From the NCBI RefSeq assembly GCF_018122625.2, contig NZ_JAGQFT020000015.1:1-60243 (forward strand): 60,243 nt of DNA, in the 5' to 3' direction. How positions within the stretch are numbered: the first letter of the stretch is position 1; every line of letters begins with the position of its first letter. The DNA comes from Coralloluteibacterium stylophorae. Its GTDB lineage: Bacteria; Pseudomonadota; Gammaproteobacteria; Xanthomonadales; Xanthomonadaceae. A program made the translations under genes and the position numbers. Positions 9,591-18,112 of the stretch are shown piece after piece. Below the pieces are notes generated by a model, which was not told where the DNA came from, did no database searches, and saw only the letters and a program-made list of their open reading frames with translations.

Positions 9591-10220
9591 TCATCGGTTC
9601 GGCCGCACCAGACCGCAGTACAGGCCCTCGATCGCGAAGTCCTGGCCGGGCAGCACCTCGATCGGCGCGTAGTCGGGATTGCGTGGCAGGAGCCGAATGC
9701 GGTCCCGGCCGATCTTCAGCAGCTTGACCGTGATCTCGTCGTCGATCCGCGCCACCACGATCTGCCCGGAACGCGCCTCCCGCGTGCGATGCACGCCGAT
9801 GAGGTCGCCGTCGAAGATGCCTTCGTCGCGCATGGAGTCGCCTTCCACGCGCAGCAGGTAATCGGGCGCGGGCGAGAAGAACACGCGGTCGAGCAGCACG
9901 ACCTCGTCGCTGCCGATGTCGGCGCCGATCGGGACACCCGCCGCGACCCGACCCAGCACCGGCAGGCGCAGCGCGTCGTCGGGCGCGGGCCCAGTGGCCG
10001 CCGGCCCGGCCGGCCGCACCAGGCGGATGCCACGGGCCTGGCCGGGGACCCGCCGGATCAGGCCGGCCCGCTCGAGCGCCTCCAGGTGGTACTGCGCCGC
10101 ACGCACGCCCCTGAAGCCGAGCGCGGCGGCGATCTCGGCCTGCGACGGCGGCACGCCGTCGGCCTCGATGCGGGCGGCGATCAGGCCGAGGACGGCGTTC
10201 TGGGTCGACGAAAGCGGCAT
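9591..10220 (-). CDS. lexA: SOS repressor LexA
   Basis: A 209-residue repressor with an N-terminal winged-helix DNA-binding domain (residues 1-65, recognition part AEIAAALGFRGVRAAQYHL) and a C-terminal S24 autopeptidase domain. The cleavage bond A94-G95 sits in RVAAGVP. The catalytic dyad is S129 (EGDSM) and K166 (ITVKLLK). The start MPLSSTQ at 10220 is four bases from the operator and has no Shine-Dalgarno sequence, so translation may be leaderless; an in-frame TTG at 10256 would read through the operator. It heads the lexA-recA-recX order typical of xanthomonads. Confidence 0.97.
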   Translation of the reverse strand: MPLSSTQNAVLGLIAARIEADGVPPSQAEIAAALGFRGVRAAQYHLEALERAGLIRRVPGQARGIRLVRPAGPAATGPAPDDALRLPVLGRVAAGVPIGADIGSDEVVLLDRVFFSPAPDYLLRVEGDSMRDEGIFDGDLIGVHRTREARSGQIVVARIDDEITVKLLKIGRDRIRLLPRNPDYAPIEVLPGQDFAIEGLYCGLVRPNR

Positions 10221-10223
10221 GTG

Positions 10224-10240
10224 AGTAGTATTACTACTAA
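10224..10240 (-). promoter_or_regulatory. LexA operator (xanthomonad type)
   Basis: On the minus strand TTAGTAGTAATACTACT, with a perfect 7-bp dyad around one central base (10224-10238). It matches the LexA box reported for Xanthomonas (TTAGTAGTAATACTACTAA) except at one end. It ends four bases before the lexA ATG, so it would give direct autorepression. Confidence 0.9.
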
Positions 10241-10268
10241 CAGCCGCCCACGGCAAGACGCCTCGCGG

Positions 10269-10901
10269 TCAGATGCCCTTGGCCAGCAGTCCGGCGGCCA
10301 GGGCCACCATCACCACCGCGATCAGGGCATCGAGCACGCGCCATGCCACGGCCCGGGTGAAGAACGGCGCGAACAGGCGCGAGCCGATCGCCAGCACCAT
10401 CAGCCACAGCACGCTGGCGCAGATGACGCCGGCGGCGAACAGCATCCGCGTCTCCGCGAAGCCGTCGGCCAGCGCGCCGATGACGACCATGTCGAGCCAG
10501 AAGTGCGGGTTGAGCAGGGTGAAGCCCAGCGCCGCCAGCAGCGCCGCGCGGCGCGAGGGCACGGCGGTCTTCGCCGCGGCCAGACCGCTCTCGGCGCGCA
10601 GCGCGCGCAGTCCGGACTGCACGCCATACCAGGACAGGAAGGCGACGCCGAACCAGAGCATGCCCTGCGTCAGCCAGGGGACCACGCCGGTGAGCATCTG
10701 CAGGCCGAGCACGCTGGCGGTGATCAGCAGCGCGTCGGTCAGCGCGCAGACCGCGATGATGCTCTTGAGGTGGGCGCGCATCAGTCCCTGGCGCAGGATG
10801 AACGCGCTCTGCGCGCCCACCACGGCGAACAGGCCGAGGCCGGTGGCGATGCCGCTCGCCCAGGCGGCGAGCGCGGGAGAAGCGATGGAGGCGGTGAACA
10901 T
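10269..10901 (-). CDS. argO: LysE/ArgO-family basic amino-acid exporter
   Basis: A 210-residue inner-membrane exporter with about six hydrophobic spans. The LysE-family signature is at the N-terminus (GLGLFAVVGAQSAFILRQGL, residues about 22-41), with the conserved LLNPHFWLDMVV motif in the middle. It should export arginine and/or lysine. The gene is divergent from an ArgP-type LysR regulator 133 bases away, the same pairing as lysE-lysG and argO-argP, which strongly supports the assignment. It ends 48 bases upstream of lexA in the same direction; the LexA box lies between them. Confidence 0.9.
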   Translation of the reverse strand: MFTASIASPALAAWASGIATGLGLFAVVGAQSAFILRQGLMRAHLKSIIAVCALTDALLITASVLGLQMLTGVVPWLTQGMLWFGVAFLSWYGVQSGLRALRAESGLAAAKTAVPSRRAALLAALGFTLLNPHFWLDMVVIGALADGFAETRMLFAAGVICASVLWLMVLAIGSRLFAPFFTRAVAWRVLDALIAVVMVALAAGLLAKGI

Positions 10902-11034
10902 GGCGGAACTCGTGTGCGGGGCCGCGCGGCCGGAAGGGCGCGCGGCGGGAACCTCGGGAAGGGCCGTCATCCTGCAATGCAGCAAGGATAAAGTGGAGCT
11001 AATTTTCCTAAACCAACCTAAGGATTTATAAATC

Positions 11035-11925
11035 GTGGACCATGCCCATCTGCGGGCCCTCGCCGCGGTCGTGCGCGAGGGCAGCTTCGACAAGGCGGCC
11101 GCTGCGCTGCACGTCACCCCCTCGGCGATCTCGCAGCGGATCAAGGCGCTGGAGAGCCGGATCGGACGCCTGCTCCTGCAGCGGGGCACGCCGACCACGG
11201 CGACACCCGACGGCCAGATCCTGGTCCAGCTCGCAGAGCAGACCGCGCTGCTCGAGCACGACGCGCTAGCGCGCCTGGGCGTCGGCGGGGAGAGCCTCGC
11301 CCTCGCCAGCATCGCGGTGGCGGTGAACCACGACAGCCTGGCGACCTGGTTCCTGGACGCGATCGTGCGCTTCGCCGCCGACGGCAGCGCCACCCTCGAC
11401 CTGCAGTCCGAGGACCAGGACCACACCATCGGCCTGCTGCGCTCCGGAGCGGTGCTCGCCGCGGTGACCGCGCGCGCCGAGCCGGTGCAGGGCTGCCGCA
11501 TCCATCCCCTCGGCAGCATGGACTACGCGGCCACGTGCAGTCCTGCCTTCTTCGAGCGCTATTTCTCGCGCGGGGTCAACGCTACCTCGCTGGCGCAGGC
11601 GCCGGTGCTGGTGTTCAACCGCAAGGACGCGATGCAGGCCCGTTTCGTGCAGAAGATCCTCGGCGACGCGCCCTGGCAGCCGCCGGTGTGGTGGCTGCCG
11701 TCGGCACGGGCGTTCGTGCGTGCGGCGCTGGCGGGGCTCGGCTGGACCATGAATCCCCTGCCCCTCGTGCAGGACCACATCGATCGCGGTGAGCTGGTGG
11801 TGCTGCGCCCGCGGATGCGCGAGGAAGCGGCGCTGTACTGGCAGCACTGGCGGATGCAGTCGGAGACCATGGAGCGACTGACCGACGCCGTGCTGGCGGC
11901 CTCCGCCGCCCTGCGCTCACGCTGA
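11035..11925 (+). CDS. argP: LysR-family regulator, ArgP/LysG type
   Basis: A 296-residue LysR-type activator. The winged helix-turn-helix covers residues 1-60 (LAAVVREGSFDKAAAALHVTPSAISQRIKALE), and the ligand-binding domain extends to the C-terminus. The fit to the ArgP/LysG branch comes from sequences such as LVFNRKDAMQARF and from the divergent exporter next door. In that family, intracellular lysine or arginine binds the regulator and switches on the exporter. The start is a GTG at 11035, giving the family-like MDHAHLRALAAVV. The 3' end overlaps convergent pncC by 9 bases. Confidence 0.9.
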   Translation: MDHAHLRALAAVVREGSFDKAAAALHVTPSAISQRIKALESRIGRLLLQRGTPTTATPDGQILVQLAEQTALLEHDALARLGVGGESLALASIAVAVNHDSLATWFLDAIVRFAADGSATLDLQSEDQDHTIGLLRSGAVLAAVTARAEPVQGCRIHPLGSMDYAATCSPAFFERYFSRGVNATSLAQAPVLVFNRKDAMQARFVQKILGDAPWQPPVWWLPSARAFVRAALAGLGWTMNPLPLVQDHIDRGELVVLRPRMREEAALYWQHWRMQSETMERLTDAVLAASAALRSR

Positions 11926-12453
11926 GGGACGAATGTCCTTGGCGGCGTGATCGAGCATTTCGCCGAGCCCGGCGAGCGCCGCCGCCACCGTCTGCCGCCG
12001 GACCGCCTCGCGACCGCCGTCGAAGCGGAACAGCGTGGCGCGCGGATAGCCGCCGCGCAGCTTCCAGGCGATCCAGACCGAACCGACCGGCTTGTCGTCG
12101 GTGCCGCCTCCCGGCCCTGCGATCCCGGTGACGGCGACGGCGATGGTGCCGCCGGAATTGGCCAGTGCGCCGGAAACCATCTCGATCGCCGTCTCGCGGC
12201 TCACCGCACCGTGCGTCTCCAGCGTCTGCGGTCGCACGCCCAGCAACGCCTGCTTGGCCTCGTAGCTGTAGGCGGCCATGCCGCAGTCGAACCAGCCGGA
12301 GCAGCCGGCCACGTCGGTGACCGCCTTGGCGATCCAGCCGCCGGTACAGCTCTCCGCGGTGACCAGCCGATGGTGTCCGGCCTGCAGGCGCGCTCCCAGG
12401 GCTTCGGCGGCGGCGAGCAGCGCGGCGTCGGTCGGCAGGTCGGCAGGTGTCAT
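11917..12453 (-). CDS. pncC: nicotinamide-nucleotide amidase (CinA C-terminal domain)
   Basis: A 178-residue stand-alone CinA-C domain protein that deamidates NMN to nicotinic acid mononucleotide in the pyridine nucleotide cycle. The diagnostic segments are VTAESCTGGWIAKAVTDVAGCSGWF (split across residues about 33-57) with the catalytic serine in ESCTGG, and VAVTGIAGPGGGTDDKPVGSVWIA further on. The ATG at 12453 is chosen because the upstream in-frame codons are arginine-rich and not family-like. It commonly sits near recA/lexA in Gammaproteobacteria, as here. Confidence 0.93.
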   Translation of the reverse strand: MTPADLPTDAALLAAAEALGARLQAGHHRLVTAESCTGGWIAKAVTDVAGCSGWFDCGMAAYSYEAKQALLGVRPQTLETHGAVSRETAIEMVSGALANSGGTIAVAVTGIAGPGGGTDDKPVGSVWIAWKLRGGYPRATLFRFDGGREAVRRQTVAAALAGLGEMLDHAAKDIRPSA

Positions 12454-12561
12454 CCGCCGATCATAGGCCCCCGTGCGCTTCAGCGCTCCCGAACCGCGCG
12501 CGGTGTAGGCACGAAAGCCCGCGCCCGTTGGAGCCTCCCCATGTCGCCCGCCCAACCCTCG

Positions 12562-12900
12562 AGTCCAGCGGTGGCGCCCTGATCAACCTCGGCAGCGAAG
12601 CCCCGGAGGCGGCGCTGCCGCTGCAGGGGATGTATTCCGTTTCGAAGCATGCGGTGAAGGGCTTCACCGAAGCGCTGCGGATCGAGCAGGAGCACGTCGA
12701 CGGGGTAGCGATCTCCGTCACCCTCATCCAGTCCACCGCCGTCGACACGCCCTGCCCCGAGAACGCGCGCAACCACCTCGACTCCGAACGAAGCTGCCGA
12801 CGCCGATGCTGGGCCCGCGACGGTCGCCCGCGCGATCCCCATGGCCGCGACGAGGGGCGGGCGCGACGTCAGGTCGGGGCGATGTCGGAGATGGACACCC
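12562..12900 (+). pseudogene. remnant of a short-chain dehydrogenase gene
   Basis: From about 12562 one frame reads GGALINLGSEAPEAALPLQG followed by MYSVSKHAVKGFTEALR. This is the central catalytic part of an SDR: the YxxxK motif is YSVSK and the catalytic-Ser region is INLGSE. The nucleotide-binding N-terminus is missing. After NHLDSE the frame breaks: KLPTPM and then PATVARAIPMAATRGGRDV, as expected for an intact SDR tail, appear in the other two frames. At least two indels plus the N-terminal loss mark it as dead. The surrounding 12454-13274 has no other convincing gene; the last 100 bases should hold the promoter of the operon at 13275. Confidence 0.75.
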
Positions 12901-13274
12901 CGATGTCGGCCCTGCCGCCCGACCGCGCCGCCGCACGCCAGGAGAGACGCCCGGCCCGCGACGAGCAGGCGCGCCGAGCCGAGGGCGCGTCGTACGCAGC
13001 GGGCGACTCCGGCCGTGTCCAGGGGCGTGGCGACGCGAACGGCTGACCGCCGGCGGCAGGGCGGCCCGCCGCGCGCAGTCGTTCCGGGTGCCGCACGGCT
13101 TCTTGAATGCCCGGTGACGCACACGGCCCGTTTCGCATCGTCCCCACCCGAGGTTGACGGCCGGGTCACTGCTTCGTTCCGACGATGGACACACCCGGGC
13201 AGCGTCCGACGCCCGGCATCGTTCCATCCGAGGCGGTGCGCAAGCCGTCCACCCATCAGCCACGGAGCAACGCC

Positions 13275-14030
13275 ATGAGCATCTCCCACGACTCCCCACG
13301 CGATCGCTTCGGATCAGGAAATGATCCGTCCGGCGACGAGCGCGTCCAGGACTTCAAGCAGCATGCCGGCGAGGCCGCGCAGCAGGCCAAGCAGCAGGCG
13401 AAGGACGAAGGCCGGGCCCGCGCCGAGCAGGTGCAGGGCCAGGCCGCCGATCGCCTCGAGCGCGTCGCCGACGGCGCGCGCGCCGCCGCCGAGGAACTGG
13501 CCGGCGACGACATCGGCCACGCCTCGGAGTACATCTCCGACGTCGCGGACCGCATCTCGGGCCTCTCGCGGACGCTGCGCGAGAAGAGCGGCGACGAACT
13601 GATCCGCGACGTGCGTCGCATCGCCCGCGAGCACCCCGCGCTGTTCATCGGCGGCAGCGTCGCCCTCGGCCTTGGCCTGGCGCGCTTTGCGCGCGCCTCG
13701 AACCGGCACACCCACGACCACGACGCCGTCGACACCGAGCGCCACAGCAATCCCTACGCCGATACCGCCCGCGACAGCGCCGGCAGCCGCGACGACGGCG
13801 TGGGCGACGCCCGCTACGGCGCCGCCGCCACCACGTCTCCCGGCGCGCAGGGATCGGCTACGGGCGAGCCGAGCCACGCGGCATCGCAGACATCCTCCTT
13901 CGCCACCGGCGGGCTGCACGGCGAGGCGACGGCAGGCTCCACCCCGCGCAGCTCCACCACCTACCCCTTCAGCACGTCCGAAGAGCGCGGCGACAGCTCC
14001 GCGCGCAGCCAGGGAGACCTCCGTCCATGA
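13275..14030 (+). CDS. stress-associated membrane protein with YqjD/DUF883-like anchor
   Basis: A 251-residue protein. Residues about 15-75 are a charged alpha-helical/coiled-coil region rich in Gln, Ala, Lys and Glu. Residues about 114-133 (DVRRIAREHPALFIGGSVALGLGLARF, anchor part) form the single hydrophobic segment after an arginine patch, as in ElaB/YqjD-type ribosome-associated inner-membrane proteins. The C-terminal 110 residues are low-complexity Ser/Thr/Gly/Asp, probably disordered. The start at 13275 has a GGAG ribosome site. It overlaps the next gene by ATGA, making a three-gene operon. Similar operons are linked to stationary-phase and osmotic stress; the exact role is unknown. Confidence 0.75.
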   Translation: MSISHDSPRDRFGSGNDPSGDERVQDFKQHAGEAAQQAKQQAKDEGRARAEQVQGQAADRLERVADGARAAAEELAGDDIGHASEYISDVADRISGLSRTLREKSGDELIRDVRRIAREHPALFIGGSVALGLGLARFARASNRHTHDHDAVDTERHSNPYADTARDSAGSRDDGVGDARYGAAATTSPGAQGSATGEPSHAASQTSSFATGGLHGEATAGSTPRSSTTYPFSTSEERGDSSARSQGDLRP

Positions 14031-14470
14031 GCGCCCAGCCCAACTTCCATGAAACCCGCTACGCGGAGACCACCTACACCGGCGCCGCGGACGGCAACGC
14101 CTCCGTCGGCAGCCTGCTGCGCGAACTCGCGCGCGAGGTCCCTGCGCTGATGACCAACGAACTCGCCCTGGCCAAGAGCGAGATGCAGGAGAACCTGAGC
14201 GCGACCAAGGCCGGCGCCGGCGCCGTCGCGACCGGCGGCGTGGTCGCCCTGGGCGGCTTCCTGATGCTGCTGCTGGCCGCAGTCTACGGCCTGAGCACGG
14301 TGGTCGCGCCTTGGCTGGCGGCGCTGATCGTCGGCGCGGTGGTGCTCGTCATCGGCCTCGGCATGGTCCAGGCCGGCAAGAAGAAGTTCGAGGTGCGCTC
14401 GCTCAAGCCCAGGCACACCATCGATTCCCTGCACAAGGACGCCGACGCCGTGACCCGGAGGACCACATGA
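14027..14470 (+). CDS. YqjE / holin-superfamily-III-like membrane protein (DUF1469)
   Basis: A 147-residue inner-membrane protein. An N-terminal cytoplasmic helix SLLRELAREVPALMTNELALAKSEM is followed by two transmembrane helices at about residues 66-90 and 97-117, then a basic tail. This architecture fits the PF07332/DUF1469 group (YqjE, 'phage holin family'), which occurs with YqjD-type partners. It is translationally coupled to both neighbours through ATGA overlaps. There is no phage context, so a lytic holin function is unlikely; it is probably a component of an envelope-stress complex. Confidence 0.8.
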   Translation: MSAQPNFHETRYAETTYTGAADGNASVGSLLRELAREVPALMTNELALAKSEMQENLSATKAGAGAVATGGVVALGGFLMLLLAAVYGLSTVVAPWLAALIVGAVVLVIGLGMVQAGKKKFEVRSLKPRHTIDSLHKDADAVTRRTT

Positions 14471-15324
14471 ACGCCCAGCACCGATTCCAGAGCCAGTCGC
14501 AGAAGTCGCCCGAGGAGCTGGAACGCGAGATCGACGCGCAGCGCGACCACATCGGCGAACTCGTCGGCGCACTCGAGAACAAGCTCTCCCCCGGCGAGAT
14601 GTTCGAGCGCGTCCTCGGCTACACCCGCGGGCACGGCCGCGACTTCGCCCAGAACCTCGGCAACACGGTGAAAGCCAATCCGGTCCCGACCATCCTCACT
14701 GCCGCCGGCCTGCTCTGGCTGTACGCCGGCAGCGACCGCGCGCCGCCGGTGCCCTATCGGGGCGCCGCGTCCGGCGTTAACACGGGACCGAGCGTCGGCG
14801 AGCGTGCAGGCCAGGCGGGGCACGACCTCTCCGAACGCGCGCGGCACCTGCGCGAGGACGCCTCCGGTCGCGCCCACGACCTCGGCGACCGCGCCCACCG
14901 CCTCGGCGAAAACGCGTCGGCACGCTGGAACGACGCGCGCGACCGCGCCGGCAACACCATGCACGACACCGGCCGCGCGATCCGCGACGGCAGCCGCCGC
15001 ACCGCCGACAGCGTGCAGAGCGCGTTCCGCTCGAACCCGTTGGCGCTCGGCGCGGTCGGCATCGCCGCGGGTGCGCTGCTCGGCGCACTGCTGCCGTCCA
15101 CGGAACAGGAGGATCGGCTGCTCGGCGAGTACAGCGATCGCGCCGGCGATCGCGCCCGCCGCTCGGCCCAGGAAGGTCTCGGCCGCGCCGCCGAGGCCGG
15201 CAGCCGCGCCGTCGAGCGCGCGCAGGAGCGCGTCGCCCATCGTGGCGACGGCGGCAGCGGTTCCTCCGCGCCCCCGCAGACGCGGTCGCAGACCAACCCG
15301 GACCGACCGGGCAGCATGGTCTGA
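14467..15324 (+). CDS. DUF3618-domain membrane protein with LEA-like repeats
   Basis: A 285-residue protein. The N-terminus SPEELEREIDAQRDHIGELVGALENKLSPGEM is the DUF3618 signature. A hydrophobic span lies near residues 80-95 (VPTILTAAGLLWLYAGS). Residues about 115-185 are an 11-residue-periodic amphipathic stretch with repeated ERARHLRED / DRAHRLGEN / DRAGNTMHD elements, resembling LEA-type desiccation proteins. A second glycine/alanine-rich span near 195-215 (ALGAVGIAAGALLGALLPS) follows, then a disordered tail. It is the third gene of the coupled operon and is followed by a strong terminator. Confidence 0.8.
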   Translation: MNAQHRFQSQSQKSPEELEREIDAQRDHIGELVGALENKLSPGEMFERVLGYTRGHGRDFAQNLGNTVKANPVPTILTAAGLLWLYAGSDRAPPVPYRGAASGVNTGPSVGERAGQAGHDLSERARHLREDASGRAHDLGDRAHRLGENASARWNDARDRAGNTMHDTGRAIRDGSRRTADSVQSAFRSNPLALGAVGIAAGALLGALLPSTEQEDRLLGEYSDRAGDRARRSAQEGLGRAAEAGSRAVERAQERVAHRGDGGSGSSAPPQTRSQTNPDRPGSMV

Positions 15325-15347
15325 CGAGCGGCCTCGTCCGCACACGA

Positions 15348-15380
15348 GGGCGCGCGCCGCGAGGCGCGCGCCCTTCTTTC
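15348..15380 (+). terminator. strong rho-independent terminator
   Basis: An 11-bp GC stem, GGGCGCGCGCC / GGCGCGCGCCC, with a GCGA tetraloop and trailing TTCTTTC. It ends the three-gene stress operon before mutS. Confidence 0.9.
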
Positions 15381-15465
15381 ATGCCTGCGCAGAGGCTGCA
15401 ACGCCGCGCCCCATGGAACGGCTGCGCCCGCCGGCAGGCCCACGCCCGCCGGTCGAGGGGGCACA

Positions 15466-18060
15466 ATGGCGGGTCACCTTCCGACCCCCGACCCGCCCGT
15501 GAGCAAGCCGGCCGAACACACGCCGCTGATGAAGCAGTTCTTCGCCGCCAAGGCGGAGCATCCGGACATCCTGCTGTTCTTCCGGATGGGCGATTTCTAC
15601 GAGCTGTTCTACGACGACGCACGGCGAGCGGCGGAGCTGCTCGACATCACCCTGACCCAGCGCGGCAGCTCCGGCGGCGCGCCGATCCCGATGGCGGGCG
15701 TGCCCGTACATGCGGTCGAGGGCTATCTCGCGCGGCTGGTGGCGCTGGGCGAGTCGATCGCCATCTGCGAGCAGATCGGCGACCCGGCGCAGGCCAAGGG
15801 CCTGGTCGAGCGCAAGGTGGTGCGCATCGTCACGCCGGGCACGGTGACCGACGAGGCCCTGCTCGAGGAGCGCCGCGACACCCTGCTGATGGCGGTGGCG
15901 CGAGGCCGCTCGGGCTACGGGCTGGCCTGGGCGGACCTCGCCGGCGGGCGCTTCCTGTGCTGCGAGATCGCCGACGAGGACGCATTGGCCGCCGAACTCG
16001 CGCGGCTGGAGCCCGCCGAACTGCTGGTGCCCGACGAGGACGGCTGGCCGCAGCCGGCGCTGGCGCGCAGCGGCGTGCGCCGGCGCCCGCCGTGGCTGTT
16101 CGACGCCGACAGCGCGCGCCGCCAGCTGCTGCGCTTCTTCGGCCTGCAGGACCTGTCCGCCTTCGGCATCGAGGAGCTGCCGGCCGCCGTCGCCGCCTGC
16201 GGCGCCCTGCTCGGCTACGTGGAGGAGACGCAGAAGCAGCGCCTGCCGCACCTGACCGCGATCGCGGTGGAGTCGACGGCGGAGACCATCGCGATGAACG
16301 CGGCCACCCGCCGCCATCTCGAACTCGACACCCGCGTCGACGGCAAGACCCGCCACACCCTGCTGGGCGTGCTCGACGCCACGGTGATGCCGATGGGCGG
16401 CCGCCTGCTCCGGCGCTGGCTGCATCGCCCGCTGCGCGACCGGCGCACTCTGGAAGAACGCCACCACGCCGTCGCCGCGCTGGTCGAATCGCGCGCCGGC
16501 GACGACCTGCGCGAACGCTTCCGCGGCATCGGCGACGTCGAGCGCATCCTCACCCGCGTCGCCCTGCGCTCGGCGCGGCCGCGCGACCTCTCCACCCTGC
16601 GCGACGGCCTGCGCGCGCTGCCGGAGCTGCGCGACCTGCTCGCGCCGCTGGACTCGCCGCGCCTGGACGCGCTCTCCCGCGAACTCGGCGAGCATGCCGC
16701 GACCTGCGAGCTGCTCTCCTCCGCCGTCGCGCCGACGCCGCCGGCGCTGCTGCGCGACGGCGGCGCCATCGCCGAAGGATTCGACGCCGAACTCGACGAG
16801 CTGCGCCGGCTGTCGACCCATGCCGACCAGTTCCTCGTCGACCTCGAACGGCGCGAGCGCGAGGCGACCGGCGTGACGACGCTCAAGGTCGGCTACAACC
16901 GCGTGCACGGCTACTACATCGAGCTCGGCAAGGCGCAGGCGGCGAAGGCGCCGACCCACTACACGCGGCGGCAGACGCTCACCAACGCCGAGCGCTACAT
17001 CACCGAGGAACTCAAGGCCTTCGAGGACAAGGTGCTCTCCGCACGGGAGCGCGCGCTCGCGCGCGAGCGCGGCCTGTACGAGGAGCTGCTCGACAGCCTC
17101 GCGGCGGTGCTGGAGGCGCTCAAGCGCGCCGCGCAGGCGCTGGCCGAGCTCGACGTGCTGTGCGCCTTCGCCGAGCGGGCCGAGGCGCTGGACTGGTCGC
17201 GTCCGGAGCTGTCGGAACACCCGGTGCTGCGCATCGAGCGCGGCCGCCATCCGGTGGTCGAGGCGGTGCGCGACGAGCCCTTCGAACCGAACGACCTGGA
17301 CCTCGACGACGCGCGCCGGATGCTGGTCATCACCGGCCCGAACATGGGCGGCAAGAGCACCTACATGCGCCAGAACGCGCTGATCGTGCTGCTCGCCCAC
17401 ATCGGCAGCTTCGTGCCGGCGGCCAGCGCCTGCATCGGCCCGATCGACCGCATCCTCACCCGCATCGGCGCCGGCGACGACCTCGCCCGCGGGCAGTCGA
17501 CCTTCATGGTCGAGATGGCCGAGACCGCCTACATCCTCCACCACGCCACGGCGCAGTCGCTGGTGCTGATGGACGAGATCGGACGCGGCACCTCGACCTA
17601 CGACGGCCTCGCGCTGGCCCAGGCCTGCGCCAGCCACCTCGCCGGCCACAACCGCGCCTGGACGCTGTTCGCCACCCACTACTTCGAGCTGACCGCGCTG
17701 GCCGAGGCCGGCAGCGGGATCGGCAACGTGCACCTGGACGCGGTCGAGCACGGCGAGAAGCTGGTGTTCATGCATGCGGTCAAGGACGGCCCCGCCAACC
17801 GCAGCTTCGGCCTGCAGGTCGCGGCGCTGGCCGGCCTGCCGCCGGCGGTTATCGAGGATGCGCGGCACACGCTGGCCGACCTCGAGCGCCGCGGCGAACA
17901 GCAGGCCGGCGCGGCGCCGGCCGGGCCGCCTCCGCAGCAGATGGGCCTGTTCGCCGCCCCGCCCTCGCCCGCCCTGGCCGCGCTGGCGGAACTCGACCCC
18001 GACAGCCTCGCCCCGCGCGCCGCGCTGGAGGCGCTGTATCGGCTCAAGGGGCTGCTGTAG
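15466..18060 (+). CDS. mutS: DNA mismatch repair protein MutS
   Basis: An 864-residue mismatch-recognition ATPase. The N-terminal mismatch-binding domain carries [11 protein letters not shown], the Phe-X-Glu-related clamp, near residues 38-48. Connector, lever and clamp domains follow. The ABC-type ATPase has Walker [10 protein letters not shown] at about 624-632, Walker [13 protein letters not shown] and the following FATHYFELT. The C-terminus is typical. The ATG at 15466 has a GAGGGGG ribosome site. A GTG at 15499 ([15 protein letters not shown]) also fits family alignments and may be the true start. It lies downstream of the stress operon's terminator. Confidence 0.97.
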   Translation: MAGHLPTPDPPVSKPAEHTPLMKQFFAAKAEHPDILLFFRMGDFYELFYDDARRAAELLDITLTQRGSSGGAPIPMAGVPVHAVEGYLARLVALGESIAICEQIGDPAQAKGLVERKVVRIVTPGTVTDEALLEERRDTLLMAVARGRSGYGLAWADLAGGRFLCCEIADEDALAAELARLEPAELLVPDEDGWPQPALARSGVRRRPPWLFDADSARRQLLRFFGLQDLSAFGIEELPAAVAACGALLGYVEETQKQRLPHLTAIAVESTAETIAMNAATRRHLELDTRVDGKTRHTLLGVLDATVMPMGGRLLRRWLHRPLRDRRTLEERHHAVAALVESRAGDDLRERFRGIGDVERILTRVALRSARPRDLSTLRDGLRALPELRDLLAPLDSPRLDALSRELGEHAATCELLSSAVAPTPPALLRDGGAIAEGFDAELDELRRLSTHADQFLVDLERREREATGVTTLKVGYNRVHGYYIELGKAQAAKAPTHYTRRQTLTNAERYITEELKAFEDKVLSARERALARERGLYEELLDSLAAVLEALKRAAQALAELDVLCAFAERAEALDWSRPELSEHPVLRIERGRHPVVEAVRDEPFEPNDLDLDDARRMLVITGPNMGGKSTYMRQNALIVLLAHIGSFVPAASACIGPIDRILTRIGAGDDLARGQSTFMVEMAETAYILHHATAQSLVLMDEIGRGTSTYDGLALAQACASHLAGHNRAWTLFATHYFELTALAEAGSGIGNVHLDAVEHGEKLVFMHAVKDGPANRSFGLQVAALAGLPPAVIEDARHTLADLERRGEQQAGAAPAGPPPQQMGLFAAPPSPALAALAELDPDSLAPRAALEALYRLKGLL

Positions 18061-18070
18061 CGCGCGTCCG

Positions 18071-18104
18071 CCGCGCCGGTCGGGGAGAGGATCCACCGGC
18101 GCGG
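18071..18104. terminator. inverted repeat between convergent mutS and thrC
   Basis: CCGCGCCGGT and ACCGGCGCGG pair as a 10-bp stem around a 14-base loop in the short gap between two convergent genes. There is no U-tract, so it may be a weak bidirectional terminator or an mRNA 3'-end protector. Confidence 0.45.
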
Positions 18105-18112
18105 ACCTGCGC

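Noticed and set aside
10902-11034. A lysine riboswitch upstream of the LysE-type exporter
   Set aside because: The gap is only 133 bases, AT-rich and shared with the divergent regulator. No lysine-riboswitch core was recognised. ArgP-type activation explains the layout.
14027-14470. Phage holin and therefore a prophage
   Set aside because: The holin-III-like domain also occurs in YqjE-type envelope proteins. The operon partners are stress proteins and no phage structural or lysis genes are nearby.
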